DNA from: Cognatishimia sp. SS12
GTDB taxonomy: Bacteria > Pseudomonadota > Alphaproteobacteria > Rhodobacterales > Rhodobacteraceae
Assembly (NCBI RefSeq): GCF_028369055.1
Contig: NZ_JAQNCZ010000001.1
Coordinates: forward strand, 124,001 to 188,000
Reading direction: 5' to 3'
Length of the DNA: 64,000 nt
The notes under the pieces were generated by a model that had not been told where the DNA came from, did no database searches, and saw nothing but the letters and a program-made list of their open reading frames with translations. Shown here one piece after another: positions 26,055 through 34,684 of the stretch. Each line of letters begins with the position of its first letter. Within the stretch, counting starts at the first letter, position 1. The position numbers and the translations under genes are program-made.

Positions 26055-28001
26055 TCACCGGTTCATGCGGTTTTCGATCAGGTCATCCACAACCGCTGGG
26101 TCCGCCAGGGTTGATGTATCCCCCAAGGCTCCAAAATCATTTTCAGCAATCTTACGCAGGATGCGGCGCATGATTTTGCCGGACCGGGTTTTTGGCAGCC
26201 CCGGGGCCCATTGGATCAGATCGGGGGAGGCGATGGGGCCGATTTCAGAGCGCACCCAACCGCGCAGCTCTTTGCGCAGCTCTTCGCTTGGGGCCTCACC
26301 AGACATCAGCGTCACATAACAATAAATGCCCTGACCTTTGATATCATGCGGATAGCCGACAACAGCGGCTTCGGCGACCTTTGGGTGGGCCACAAGGGCG
26401 CTTTCCACTTCGGCGGTGCCCATGCGGTGGCCAGAGACGTTGATCACATCGTCGACCCGGCCCGTGATCCAGTAATCGCCATCCTCGTCGCGGCGACAGC
26501 CGTCGCCGGTAAAGTAATACCCGGCGTAGTCCGAGAAATAGGTCTTTTCAAAACGCTCATGATCGCCCCAGACCGTGCGCATCTGCCCGGGCCAGCTGTC
26601 TTGGATGCACAGCACGCCTTCGATCCCATTGCCGTCAATCACCGCGCCGGTGGTCGGCTCCAGCACCACAGGGGTCACGCCAAAGAAAGGTTTCATCGCA
26701 GCGCCGGGTTTGACCGCATGCGCCCCGGGCTGCGGCGTCATCATGTGCCCGCCCGTTTCCGTCTGCCACCAGGTGTCGACAATCGGGCAGCGTTTCTGGC
26801 CAACAACCTCGTTGTACCAATTCCAGGCCTCAGGGTTGATCGGCTCGCCGACCGTGCCCAAGAGGCGCAGCGCGCTGAGGTCGCACTTTTCGACGAATTC
26901 ATTGCCTTGCCCCATCAGCGCGCGAATGGCCGTGGGGGCGGTGTAGAACTGGTTGACCCCGTGCTTTTCGCAGACCTGCCAAAAGCGGCTGGCGTCGGGG
27001 TAGGTGGGCACGCCTTCGAACATCAGCGTGGTCGCGCCGTTGGCGAGCGGGCCATAGACGATATAGCTGTGCCCCGTGACCCAGCCAACATCTGCCGAAC
27101 ACCAGAAGATATCGCCGTCCTTATAGTCAAACGTCAGCTCATGGGTGAGCGACGCATAGGTCAGATAGCCGCCGCTTGTGTGCACCACGCCTTTGGGCTG
27201 ACCGGTGGAGCCGGAGGTATAAAGGATGAACAGCGGGTCTTCTGCGTTCACCTCAACGGGGGCGCAGTCTGTGGCCGCTTTGGCCGCCAGCGCGTTATAG
27301 TCGCAATCGCGGCTGTCGTCCCAAGCAGTGTCAGCGCCGGTGCGTTTGACCACCAGACATTTGACAGCGGCCCCGCAGGACTTCAGCGCCAGATCGGCAT
27401 TGGCTTTCAGCGGTGTCGCCTTGCCACCGCGCGGCGCGAAATCTGCGGTGATCACGACTTTGGCGTCGCAGCCATTGACCCGTGCAGCCAGCGCCTCGGG
27501 CGAAAAACCGGCAAACACCACGGAATGAATCGCGCCAATCCGCGCGCAGGCCAGCATGGCATAGGCCGCTTCGGGGATCATGGGCAGGTAGAGCACCACC
27601 CGGTCGCCTTTGGTGACGCCCAGATCCTTCAGAATATTGGCCATGCGGCAGGTGTTGTCGTGCAGCTCCTGATAGCTAATGTGCTTGGCGGCCTCATTTG
27701 GGTTGTCCGGCTCCCAAATGATGGCTGTTTGTTCCGCGCGGTCGGCCAGATGGCGGTCGATGCAGTTGGCCGAAACGTTCAGAGTGCCGTCATGAAACCA
27801 TTTGATATGTACGTTCCCAAGCTCAAAGCTGACATCCTTGACCTGTGTGAACGGTTTGATCCAGTCGATCCGCGCCGCTTTTTCACGCCAGAATGCCTCT
27901 GGGTCCGCGAGGGAGGCGGCGTACATCGAGTTATAGACCTCTGCCGTCACTTGGGCGTTGTCGGCAAACTCGGCGGTAGGTGGGAAAATCGGTGAGGTCA
28001 T
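26055..28001 (-). CDS. acs: acetyl-CoA synthetase (AMP-forming)
   Basis: Activates acetate to acetyl-CoA via acetyl-AMP. The protein has 648 residues, standard length. It shows the N-terminal ACAS domain, the [12 protein letters not shown]-loop-like motif, WWQTETGG, the YYFTGD hinge, and GKIMRR with the regulatory catalytic Lys near the C-terminus. ATG 28001 follows AGGAT; the 32 extra codons to 28097 are not conserved. Acetyl-CoA made here can feed the PHA pathway in this window (inference). Confidence 0.97.
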   Translation of the reverse strand: MTSPIFPPTAEFADNAQVTAEVYNSMYAASLADPEAFWREKAARIDWIKPFTQVKDVSFELGNVHIKWFHDGTLNVSANCIDRHLADRAEQTAIIWEPDNPNEAAKHISYQELHDNTCRMANILKDLGVTKGDRVVLYLPMIPEAAYAMLACARIGAIHSVVFAGFSPEALAARVNGCDAKVVITADFAPRGGKATPLKANADLALKSCGAAVKCLVVKRTGADTAWDDSRDCDYNALAAKAATDCAPVEVNAEDPLFILYTSGSTGQPKGVVHTSGGYLTYASLTHELTFDYKDGDIFWCSADVGWVTGHSYIVYGPLANGATTLMFEGVPTYPDASRFWQVCEKHGVNQFYTAPTAIRALMGQGNEFVEKCDLSALRLLGTVGEPINPEAWNWYNEVVGQKRCPIVDTWWQTETGGHMMTPQPGAHAVKPGAAMKPFFGVTPVVLEPTTGAVIDGNGIEGVLCIQDSWPGQMRTVWGDHERFEKTYFSDYAGYYFTGDGCRRDEDGDYWITGRVDDVINVSGHRMGTAEVESALVAHPKVAEAAVVGYPHDIKGQGIYCYVTLMSGEAPSEELRKELRGWVRSEIGPIASPDLIQWAPGLPKTRSGKIMRRILRKIAENDFGALGDTSTLADPAVVDDLIENRMNR

Positions 28002-28202
28002 ATGTGATCCTATCTTATCTGACGCACGGCCCATGGGGCCGGGGCGCCTCTCCTCTTCAGATGTCGGGATAATCAGCGCGTCGCCGAAAGTTTTCAAGCG
28101 CCAGTTGGCGCGACGCGCGACCCAAGCGGCAGGGGGGCGGTCTGTCGCGGCACCGCACTGGCGAGATTGCGGCGCACGGGGACCGGGCAGGCGGTCGCCT
28201 GA

Positions 28203-28643
28203 TCAGTCCTGATTGGCCCCGGATTGTGCCAGATAGTCCACTTGTGGGCGCAGCGCGTCGAGCTGATAGCCCCCTTTGGCCGCCGCCATGAAGAGATCAT
28301 CGGTGGGCAGCCGCCCGGCGTGACCCAGAATCCAAGCAACGGTCGAGCGCGTGCCGCTGGCGCAATAGGCCAGCACCTTGCCATTGGCGGCCTCCAGCGT
28401 GTCGCGTTGCAGGCGCAGTTTTTCTTCGGTCATACTGTCATGTGTCAACGGATTGAGCACAAATGTCAGCCCTGCGGCCGCCGCCGCCTGTTGCATGGCA
28501 GCGGCTTGAAGCGGCGTCGGCACCTCTGCGTCCGGGCGGTTGCAGATGACGCAGGAGAACCCAAGCTGCGCAAGAATCGAAACGTCTTCCACGGCAATCT
28601 GTGGCGAAACGTAATAACGCGGGGTGATTTCGCGAATATCCAT
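28203..28643 (-). CDS. DUF442 / TIGR01244-type phosphatase-sulfurtransferase
   Basis: A 146-residue protein with a protein-phosphatase-like fold and the Cys-x5-Arg loop YCASGTRS. In several bacteria this domain (DUF442, beta-lactamase-hydrolase-like) is fused to the persulfide dioxygenase of the Blh type; here it is a separate gene at the end of the same operon. It probably handles protein or low-molecular persulfides (inference). It lies nine bases after the YeeE/YedE gene. Confidence 0.88.
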   Translation of the reverse strand: MDIREITPRYYVSPQIAVEDVSILAQLGFSCVICNRPDAEVPTPLQAAAMQQAAAAAGLTFVLNPLTHDSMTEEKLRLQRDTLEAANGKVLAYCASGTRSTVAWILGHAGRLPTDDLFMAAAKGGYQLDALRPQVDYLAQSGANQD

Positions 28644-28652
28644 GCGCTGTGC

Positions 28653-29087
28653 TTACTCTGCAGGAACCAGCCTGTCCAGCGCGCTGCGCAGTTGCGGCGC
28701 GACAAACATGCCAGTGACCATGGCGACAAAGAACACCCAGACCGGCCAACCGCCAAAACTCAGCGCGGCCATGGCTGGACCAGGGCAGAGGCCCGCCAGT
28801 CCCCAGCCCATCCCAAAGAGCACGGAACCGATAATCAACTCACGGCCAAGCTTGGGCGCGGGTTTGGCCGGGAAGCTGCCGCCGAGCAGCGGCTTGCGCC
28901 CACTTGTCATCCGCCAGGCCACGGCCATTGGCAGGATCGCGCCCCCCATCACAAAGGCCAACGTTGGATCCCAATTGCCAAAAACATCAAGCCAGCCTTG
29001 AACTTTGGTGGTGTCGGTCATGCCCGAGATCAAAAGACCAAGGCCAAACAGCCCACCTGCGACAAAAGCATAGAGATGGCGCGTCAT
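28653..29087 (-). CDS. YeeE/YedE-family transporter half, C-terminal-like (DUF6691)
   Basis: A 144-residue membrane protein with about four transmembrane segments. It has the conserved FGLGLLISGMTD segment and GLCPGPA, the cysteine motif of the sulfur-transport family (compare YeeE, a thiosulfate transporter). It starts one base after the stop of the other half-size gene, so they are probably expressed and assembled as a pair. Confidence 0.88.
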   Translation of the reverse strand: MTRHLYAFVAGGLFGLGLLISGMTDTTKVQGWLDVFGNWDPTLAFVMGGAILPMAVAWRMTSGRKPLLGGSFPAKPAPKLGRELIIGSVLFGMGWGLAGLCPGPAMAALSFGGWPVWVFFVAMVTGMFVAPQLRSALDRLVPAE

Positions 29088-29088
29088 C

Positions 29089-29514
29089 TTAGATCACTCC
29101 CAGCAGATGGCGGAAAACAACGACCGACAGGCCGCCCGCAAGGATGTAAAATACCGTGGCCACAATGCCCCGCAGGCTGAGTCGCGAGATGCCGCAGACC
29201 CCATGCCCCGAGGTGCAGCCATTTGCGATGCGTGTGCCAATGCCAACCAATAGGCCCGCAGCAATCAGTACAACAATGTTTTCGGTCGCATGGGTCTGCA
29301 CATCGCGCAGCAGCGCGGCGGCAAGCAGCGGCAATAAAATAAGCCCGGCCAGAAACGCCAGCCGTTCGCGCCCGGTGTCATGCCCGCTGCCATCGACTAG
29401 CCCGCCAAGAATGCCGCTGGCCCCCATAATCCGGCCATTGGCCAACAGGTACACAGCCCCGCCCAGGCCAATGATAAAGCCGCCAATTAACCCGTAAATC
29501 CAATCTGGTTGCAT
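29089..29514 (-). CDS. YeeE/YedE-family transporter half, N-terminal-like
   Basis: A 141-residue membrane protein with four hydrophobic segments and the cysteine-containing signature NGCTSGHGVCG, which in YeeE-type proteins lines the sulfur-compound path. With the following half it would form a two-subunit sulfur (thiosulfate or sulfide) channel. It is the second gene of the operon led by the persulfide dioxygenase-like gene (11-base gap). Confidence 0.9.
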   Translation of the reverse strand: MQPDWIYGLIGGFIIGLGGAVYLLANGRIMGASGILGGLVDGSGHDTGRERLAFLAGLILLPLLAAALLRDVQTHATENIVVLIAAGLLVGIGTRIANGCTSGHGVCGISRLSLRGIVATVFYILAGGLSVVVFRHLLGVI

Positions 29515-29525
29515 GTTTTCCCCTC

Positions 29526-30389
29526 TCAGAGCTTGTTGATCGGCACCTTGAGAAAGACGTCACCTTTCTCGTCCGGCTCTGGCATATTGCCCGCGCGCAT
29601 ATTGACCTGCAGCGACGGGATGATGAGTTTTGGTTTAGCAAGTGTGGCGTCGCGCGCATCGCGCATCTCCACAAACTCGGCCTTGGATGCCCCGTCGCCG
29701 ATATGCACGTTCTCGGCCTTTTGCGCGGCAACCGTGGTTTCCCAGGCAAATTCCTCGCGTCCGGGGGCTTTGTAATCATGGCCCACAAAAATTCGGGTTT
29801 CATCCGGCAGACTCAGAATTTTCTGGATCGACTGAAATAGCATCTGCGATGAGCCGCCGGGAAAATCACAGCGCGCGGTGCCAAAATCCGGCATGAACAG
29901 GGTGTCACCCACAAAGGCGGCGTCGCCAATGACATAGGTCAGGCAGGCCGGCGTATGGCCCGGTGTATGCATGACATTGCCGCGCATCTGCCCGATCATG
30001 AATACGTCGCCTTCGACAAAGAGCTGATCAAACTGGCTGCCATCCCGCTGAAATTCGGTGCCTTCGTTGAACACTTTGCCAAAGGTGTCCTGCACCACGG
30101 TGATGCGATCGCCGATACCGATTTTGCCCCCCAATGCGTCCTGAAGATAGGGGGCCGCTGAGAGGTGATCAGCATGCACATGCGTTTCCAGCAGCCAATC
30201 CACTGTCAGGTCATTTTCTTTGACAAACGCAATGATGTCATCCGCCGACGCGGTGTCGGTGTTGCCGGAGGCATAGTCAAAATCAAGCACGCTATCGATA
30301 ATCGCGCAGCTGCGGCCATTTGGGTCGGCGACGACATATGACACTGTGTTTGTCGCCTCGTCGAAAAAGGCGGTGACATCTGGGGCCAT
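29526..30389 (-). CDS. MBL-fold persulfide dioxygenase-like hydrolase (Blh/ETHE1 type)
   Basis: A 287-residue metallo-beta-lactamase-fold protein with the metal motif THVHADH, downstream HTPGHT, GDTLF and VGHDY. These match Blh/ETHE1-type sulfur dioxygenases that oxidise glutathione persulfide to sulfite. It opens a four-gene sulfide-handling operon with two YeeE/YedE halves and the DUF442 protein. ATG 30389 follows AGGAG. An inverted repeat ATATTC-N8-GAATAT sits 24-43 bases upstream and is the probable BigR/SqrR-type operator. No bigR, sqrR or sqr gene lies in the window. Confidence 0.92.
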   Translation of the reverse strand: MAPDVTAFFDEATNTVSYVVADPNGRSCAIIDSVLDFDYASGNTDTASADDIIAFVKENDLTVDWLLETHVHADHLSAAPYLQDALGGKIGIGDRITVVQDTFGKVFNEGTEFQRDGSQFDQLFVEGDVFMIGQMRGNVMHTPGHTPACLTYVIGDAAFVGDTLFMPDFGTARCDFPGGSSQMLFQSIQKILSLPDETRIFVGHDYKAPGREEFAWETTVAAQKAENVHIGDGASKAEFVEMRDARDATLAKPKLIIPSLQVNMRAGNMPEPDEKGDVFLKVPINKL

Positions 30390-30412
30390 GGATATCTCCT
30401 ATCGTGACTATC

Positions 30413-30432
30413 ATATTCGATTAAATGAATAT
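30413..30432. promoter_or_regulatory. putative SqrR/BigR operator
   Basis: Inverted repeat ATATTC-GATTAAAT-GAATAT, that is ATTC-N8-GAAT with one extra matched pair on each side. SqrR of Rhodobacter capsulatus is, as I recall, reported to bind ATTC-N8-GAAT, and BigR-type repressors control Blh-YedE operons. The position just upstream of the blh-like gene fits repression relieved by persulfide. Confidence 0.7.
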
Positions 30433-30698
30433 GTTTAAGAAGTGAGCGCTTCTTTGCGGTAAATCAAGGTGATTCCGCAGGAAGTGTGAAAAAAGATTCG
30501 CGAAGCTTAGGTATTGAAGTTAACATAACCAAGAGTTCTACGAGGAGAGGGCGTAGAATTTATGCACAACGTGTTCGGATTATGCGGAAAAAACGGAATC
30601 TATCTCCGTTTGCCCTTGCGTATTCGATTGTCGATCCCCTAGACCAAAGGATAGGCAGACACGTTAAAGTTGAAGAGTTCTATTGGGAGGTTGAACTT

Positions 30699-30914
30699 GT
30701 GAATGTATCCGATCTTGTTGAAAAGGCTCATGGAATTGCGTCCAATATCACCAAATCCGAGGGCGGAATGCGCTATGAGTTGCACGAACAGCTTCACCGT
30801 ACGCTTGAATTGATCAAGCTGCGTGGTGGTAAGGTGCCGGGCGCTTTGCGCCGGCTTGATCTGGATCTTGTCGATGAGGCGCTGGAAGCACAGTTTGACA
30901 ATATGCCTGTTTAG
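30699..30914 (+). CDS. small conserved-looking protein of unknown function
   Basis: A 71-residue protein beginning at GTG 30699 (start of V-N-V-S-D-L-V-E), with a perfect GGGAGG site eight bases upstream. The frame is open back to 30486, but that part is Lys/Arg rich, AT-rich and reads as non-coding. The protein is helical with the middle GGMRYELHEQLHRTLELIKLRGG-VP and an acidic end. I recall roseobacter proteins of this type but know no function. The 309 bases upstream (30390-30698) hold the operator described above, a small AAGAAG/CTTCTT hairpin and no other gene that I can support. Confidence 0.6.
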   Translation: MNVSDLVEKAHGIASNITKSEGGMRYELHEQLHRTLELIKLRGGKVPGALRRLDLDLVDEALEAQFDNMPV

Positions 30915-31002
30915 CCAATTGGTTAGCCTCTTGTCAGACCGCCGCTGCTATTTAGTATCGAACTAACACTTTGCAGCGCAGTCAAATGGCAGGAGGGCAG
31001 CT

Positions 31003-33045
31003 TTGATCGAAACCCGCATTCACGGACCGGTCGCCATTCTGGAGATGCACAACGAGCGCGATGCATATGTGTCGCGCTCTTTTTGTGCCTCCTTGTCTGA
31101 TGCGCTGCGTCGGGCACTCGAAGATGAGACCGTGGCCATTGTCCTGTTGACCGACACCGATGGGGCGCTGGCGCAGGGCACAGATATTTCCGCATTGTCC
31201 GACCACCCCCGCCGCGGCGCGCTGCGCCTCGTGCTTGATCTGATTGAGGGGGCCAGCAAACCTGTTGTGATGGCCCTAAAGGGGGATGCGCTTGGCACTG
31301 GGGCCGAACTGGTCCTTGCCGGACATTTCCGACTATTTGCGCCCGGCGCGCGGCTTGGGTTTCCTGATATCCATCTTGGCTTGCCACCGGGGGCCGGGGC
31401 CAGCCAGCGGTTGCCCCGTCTGGTCGGGGCCGATGCGGCGCTGAAACTCTTGCTGAGTGGACGCACCGTGGCGGCATCTCGGCTTGGCCCGGTGCATGAT
31501 GCCGAAATCCCCGGGGATTTTGCCCATGGCGCGCGCCTCTTTGCCGAAGGGTTGGTGTCCGAAGATGTGCCGCCATTTCCCGTCTCTGGCCGCCGTGATG
31601 GCCTTGCCGACCCATTCGCCTTTCAAGAGGCCTTGCGCGCGCATCGAGCGCAGGCTGAAGAGTTGGGGCAAGCGGGGGCGGATATTCTGCGGTGTGTCGA
31701 AGCGGCACTATTGCTGCCATTTGATGCCGGGCTGACGCTGGAGGATGAATGCTTTCAAAACTGCGCCGACCGCCCACGCCCGCGTGCCCTGCGGCATCTG
31801 GCCTTGGCTGAACGTGCGGCGCAGCGCCGCGCCGCGACCTTGGCGCAAAGCGGCGGTGCCGGGGGGGCAATTGCGATCATTGGCGCAGGCGCTAGCGCAA
31901 CAACCCTGACCGCCCGCGCCCTATTGGCAGGGCTGGATGTGCGCCTTCTGGACCCGACGCAGGACCGCGCAGGCCAGATGGAGAAGGATATTTGGCTGCT
32001 CACGCAGCAGAGGGAGGGGCTGGTCAAGGCGGATTTGGCTGATCAACTCAGCATGGTGCAGTCCCTGGCAGACTGCGCCGCCGCAGACTTGGTGCTCGTC
32101 GCGTTGGATCAACCAGCGCCCGAGGTGCTGCGCGTGTTTGAAGAGTTGGGGTATCTGGTGCCGGGGCATTGTGTGTTGGCCAGCGCCAGCGCTGAGGTTG
32201 GGCTGGAAGACTGCGCCCATGCCAGTGGTCGCGCGCCGCAGGTCATTGGCTTGCATCCGCTGAGCGCCCGGAATGATCCAACAGCGATGATGCTGGCGCA
32301 TAGCGCAACAACCGCCGGGTTTGCTCTCGCGGCCGGGGCCGGTCTGGCGCGTGATCTGGGGCTCGTCGCGGTGCCGGTCACGCAAATCGATTGCTCACCT
32401 TTTGATCTGGCGCAGCTCGCGCTCTGGCAGGCGGCGGATCGCCTGCTGCGCGACGGGGCCTCTTGTGTCAGTGTCGATGCTGCGATGCGGTCCTTGGGGT
32501 GGACGCAGGGTCCGTTTCAGGCGCTGGATGCGCGGGGGCTGAACAGGGCGCTGATGCGCGCACGGCGCGTGATCGGCGCAGATGATTTGCACCTGCCGAT
32601 TGTCAGCGCACTGGCCGAGGCTGGTCTGACGGGGCAAGAGGCCGGGCAGGGCTTTTATTCATATGACGCAGAGACCGGCCGCGCCGTACCCAGTACTGCT
32701 GCCAGCAAGATCATTCAGGCCCATCGCGACGACGCGCGGCAGCGTATTTTGACCGAAGACATCCAGATGCGCCTGCTGGCCGCGCTGTGCAATGTTGGCG
32801 CAAAGCTTGTCGGTGAGGGCCAAGTGAGCAGCCCCGCTGGTTTTGATTTGCTGATGGTGCATGGCGGCGGCGTGCCGCGGGCGCTGGGCGGGCCGATGCA
32901 GGCGGCGGATGCGGCGGGTCTTTTGCGCATACGCAACGCATTGGTTGGCACAGCGCCTTTGCTTATGCCGCAAGAGCTGCTGAGCCAACTCATCAAGAAC
33001 GGCCAGCGTTTCGCGGATCTGAATGCTGCGGTGGCGCTTAGCTGA
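31003..33045 (+). CDS. FadJ-like crotonase/3-hydroxyacyl-CoA dehydrogenase with altered active sites
   Basis: A 680-residue two-part protein: enoyl-CoA hydratase/isomerase domain (about 1-190), NAD-binding dehydrogenase domain starting at AIIGAGAS (about residue 288) and two C-terminal 3-hydroxyacyl-CoA dehydrogenase domains. FadB/FadJ normally use two Glu in the hydratase and a His-Glu pair in the dehydrogenase. Here GAEL keeps the first Glu, but the second position is Asp (FPDIHLG). The dehydrogenase HFFNP...LVE signature has become HPLSA with no Glu at the usual place. It may be a divergent or partly inactive paralogue. Start TTG 31003 after AGGAGG. No thiolase gene is adjacent. Confidence 0.85.
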   Translation: MIETRIHGPVAILEMHNERDAYVSRSFCASLSDALRRALEDETVAIVLLTDTDGALAQGTDISALSDHPRRGALRLVLDLIEGASKPVVMALKGDALGTGAELVLAGHFRLFAPGARLGFPDIHLGLPPGAGASQRLPRLVGADAALKLLLSGRTVAASRLGPVHDAEIPGDFAHGARLFAEGLVSEDVPPFPVSGRRDGLADPFAFQEALRAHRAQAEELGQAGADILRCVEAALLLPFDAGLTLEDECFQNCADRPRPRALRHLALAERAAQRRAATLAQSGGAGGAIAIIGAGASATTLTARALLAGLDVRLLDPTQDRAGQMEKDIWLLTQQREGLVKADLADQLSMVQSLADCAAADLVLVALDQPAPEVLRVFEELGYLVPGHCVLASASAEVGLEDCAHASGRAPQVIGLHPLSARNDPTAMMLAHSATTAGFALAAGAGLARDLGLVAVPVTQIDCSPFDLAQLALWQAADRLLRDGASCVSVDAAMRSLGWTQGPFQALDARGLNRALMRARRVIGADDLHLPIVSALAEAGLTGQEAGQGFYSYDAETGRAVPSTAASKIIQAHRDDARQRILTEDIQMRLLAALCNVGAKLVGEGQVSSPAGFDLLMVHGGGVPRALGGPMQAADAAGLLRIRNALVGTAPLLMPQELLSQLIKNGQRFADLNAAVALS

Positions 33046-33253
33046 GGAAAATGCCGAGGGTGACAACCATCAGCCCGATGACCGACAGAAACAGCGACCC
33101 CAGGTTCAAGGGCATGACTTTCTGAATGGCCACGCGCATTTCCTCGTCGCTAAGGGACTGACCGCGCAATTTGATGACTTTGACGATGGACCAGATCAGA
33201 CCGGCGAGGCCGATGACCGATACGAATGCGCCACCCCAGATGAGCCATTCCAT
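33038..33253 (-). CDS. small two-helix membrane protein
   Basis: A 71-residue protein with two hydrophobic segments (about 4-25 and 50-69) separated by a charged loop (KLRGQSLSDEEMRVAIQKV). Function unknown. ATG 33253 has GGGGA upstream. Its end overlaps the tail of the FadJ-like gene by eight bases on the opposite strand. Confidence 0.7.
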   Translation of the reverse strand: MEWLIWGGAFVSVIGLAGLIWSIVKVIKLRGQSLSDEEMRVAIQKVMPLNLGSLFLSVIGLMVVTLGIFLS

Positions 33254-33392
33254 GCTGATTTGTCCCCTTTTGTTTGCTGAAAACCGCCCTACCGGATTGC
33301 GTCCATGCCCGCAAGTGGATGGGGCAGAATGCGCGCTTGCAGGGGGCTGGCCTGCCGGTTAGGGTGCGCGCCAAAGAGAGACAGGAGAAAGC

Positions 33393-33653
33393 ATGTCCGA
33401 CCAAGTAACCGAGGCGAATTACCGCGTGACCGCAGACGAACTGCGCCAATTTATTGAGCGTATCGAGCGTCTGGAGCAGGAAAAGAAAGATATCATGGAT
33501 CACCAGAAAGAGGTGATGGCCGAAGCCAAGGGGCGCGGCTATGACACCAAGGTGATGCGCAAAATCATCGCGCTGCGCAAACGTGACCAGAACGACATTG
33601 CCGAAGAAGAGGCGGTGCTGGAAATGTACAAAGAAGCGCTGGGCATGAGCTAA
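33393..33653 (+). CDS. gapR: nucleoid-associated protein GapR (DUF2312)
   Basis: An 86-residue helical protein with the DUF2312 pattern ADELRQFIERIERLEQEKK ... EAKGRGYDTKVMRKIIALRK. In Caulobacter GapR clamps over-twisted DNA ahead of replication forks and transcription as a dimer of coiled-coil dimers. Start ATG 33393 after GGAGAA. A strong terminator follows. Confidence 0.93.
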   Translation: MSDQVTEANYRVTADELRQFIERIERLEQEKKDIMDHQKEVMAEAKGRGYDTKVMRKIIALRKRDQNDIAEEEAVLEMYKEALGMS

Positions 33654-33677
33654 AGCGCTTGGATGATCCGCGTTGAG

Positions 33678-33709
33678 AAAAGCCCCGGTTTCCGGGGCTT
33701 TTGTTTTTT
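33678..33709. terminator. terminator of gapR
   Basis: Stem AAAAGCCCCGG (33678-33688) and CCGGGGCTTTT (33692-33702), loop TTT, then GTTTTTT. It is also suitably placed for the convergent gene ending at 33726. Confidence 0.9.
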
Positions 33710-33725
33710 CAGGCCCCGGGCATGG

Positions 33726-34601
33726 TCAGGGGCTGATGAATTTCACATAAGGCAGGCTTTGGATGGCAAAGACATCTTCGTCATAAAGCTCTGTCAGCGT
33801 GTCGACATGCATGTCGGTCCAGCCGGGATAGTCCACTTCCTCTTCCAGCATCTCTTCGGCAGCAAATTTTTCCAGAAAGGCGGCGATCACGCGGCGTTTT
33901 TGGATTTCGGACATGCCGGGACGTTGGGCGAGAAACTCGGTGAAGCGTTCAAAGCCTTCCGCGCTCATCAATTCCTTGAGGAAGTCATGTGTGCCCTCGA
34001 GTTGGAACATCGGGTCAACGCCAGCAATCTCGCGGATCACTTCATCCCAGATCAGCGGCGTATCTTCGTTGCACCAGGCTGTGATCTGCAGATGCGGAAA
34101 TTCCGCGTGGATTCGACCCAGAAACTCTGACCAGCGCAGCTGCATCGGGTCGCTGTGTCCGATCAACGTTTCAATATCTTCGCCGGGATGGTTGACCAGC
34201 AACCCCTGAATAAAGGTCGCCGGATTGCAGAGACCATAAAACAATTCGATTTCCGCCCCGTCAAACAGCCGCTGCAGCGCGTCAATGCGGTTGAAAGGGC
34301 CGGGAAAAAATTGATCATTGCCGACAGAAGCGCGGGGAATGCCCAAAAACGTGTCGTTGGATAACACCACGCGATCGGCCTGTTGATCACCGATCACCTC
34401 ACGCAGATATTCGGCGCGCAGCGCGTCATCGCCGGTGCCGTCCTTGAACCGTGTCAGCACCGGGCGCATGGTTTTTCGGTAACTGGACGGGCGCGGGATG
34501 ATTGTGCCAATTTCGGCCAAGGCCTCGCGATTGCTGCCCAGACAGAGCTGCAGCCGGTTTTCATCCGTGTAGGGGGCACCAAAGTGAAGGGCGACCTGCA
34601 T
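33726..34601 (-). CDS. uncharacterised protein, possibly sulfotransferase-like
   Basis: I do not recognise this 291-residue protein with certainty. It is soluble, slightly acidic, without signal peptide or transmembrane segment. It begins VALHFGAPYTDENRLQLCLG and contains LSNDTFLGIPR and GLCNPATFI, a layout that recalls sulfotransferase-like or hypothetical roseobacter proteins, without a clear PAPS-binding motif. Start ATG 34601 (an adjacent TTG at 34604 is possible), weak ribosome site. It is divergent from the iron permease gene with an 83-base gap. Confidence 0.65.
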   Translation of the reverse strand: MQVALHFGAPYTDENRLQLCLGSNREALAEIGTIIPRPSSYRKTMRPVLTRFKDGTGDDALRAEYLREVIGDQQADRVVLSNDTFLGIPRASVGNDQFFPGPFNRIDALQRLFDGAEIELFYGLCNPATFIQGLLVNHPGEDIETLIGHSDPMQLRWSEFLGRIHAEFPHLQITAWCNEDTPLIWDEVIREIAGVDPMFQLEGTHDFLKELMSAEGFERFTEFLAQRPGMSEIQKRRVIAAFLEKFAAEEMLEEEVDYPGWTDMHVDTLTELYDEDVFAIQSLPYVKFISP

Positions 34602-34684
34602 CAAATTCGCTTCTTTCTATTGCTTTAGCTTACAATATAGCTTCGATTCTGGACAGTGAAACCAGATTAAGGCAACAGGGCGGC

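Noticed and set aside
26211-27995. 594-codon open frame antisense to acs
   Set aside because: Shadow of acs on the opposite strand; rich in His and Arg without any recognisable domain.
30486-30698. 71-codon extension before the small protein at 30699
   Set aside because: AT-rich, Lys/Arg-rich, weak start, while GGGAGG precedes GTG 30699.
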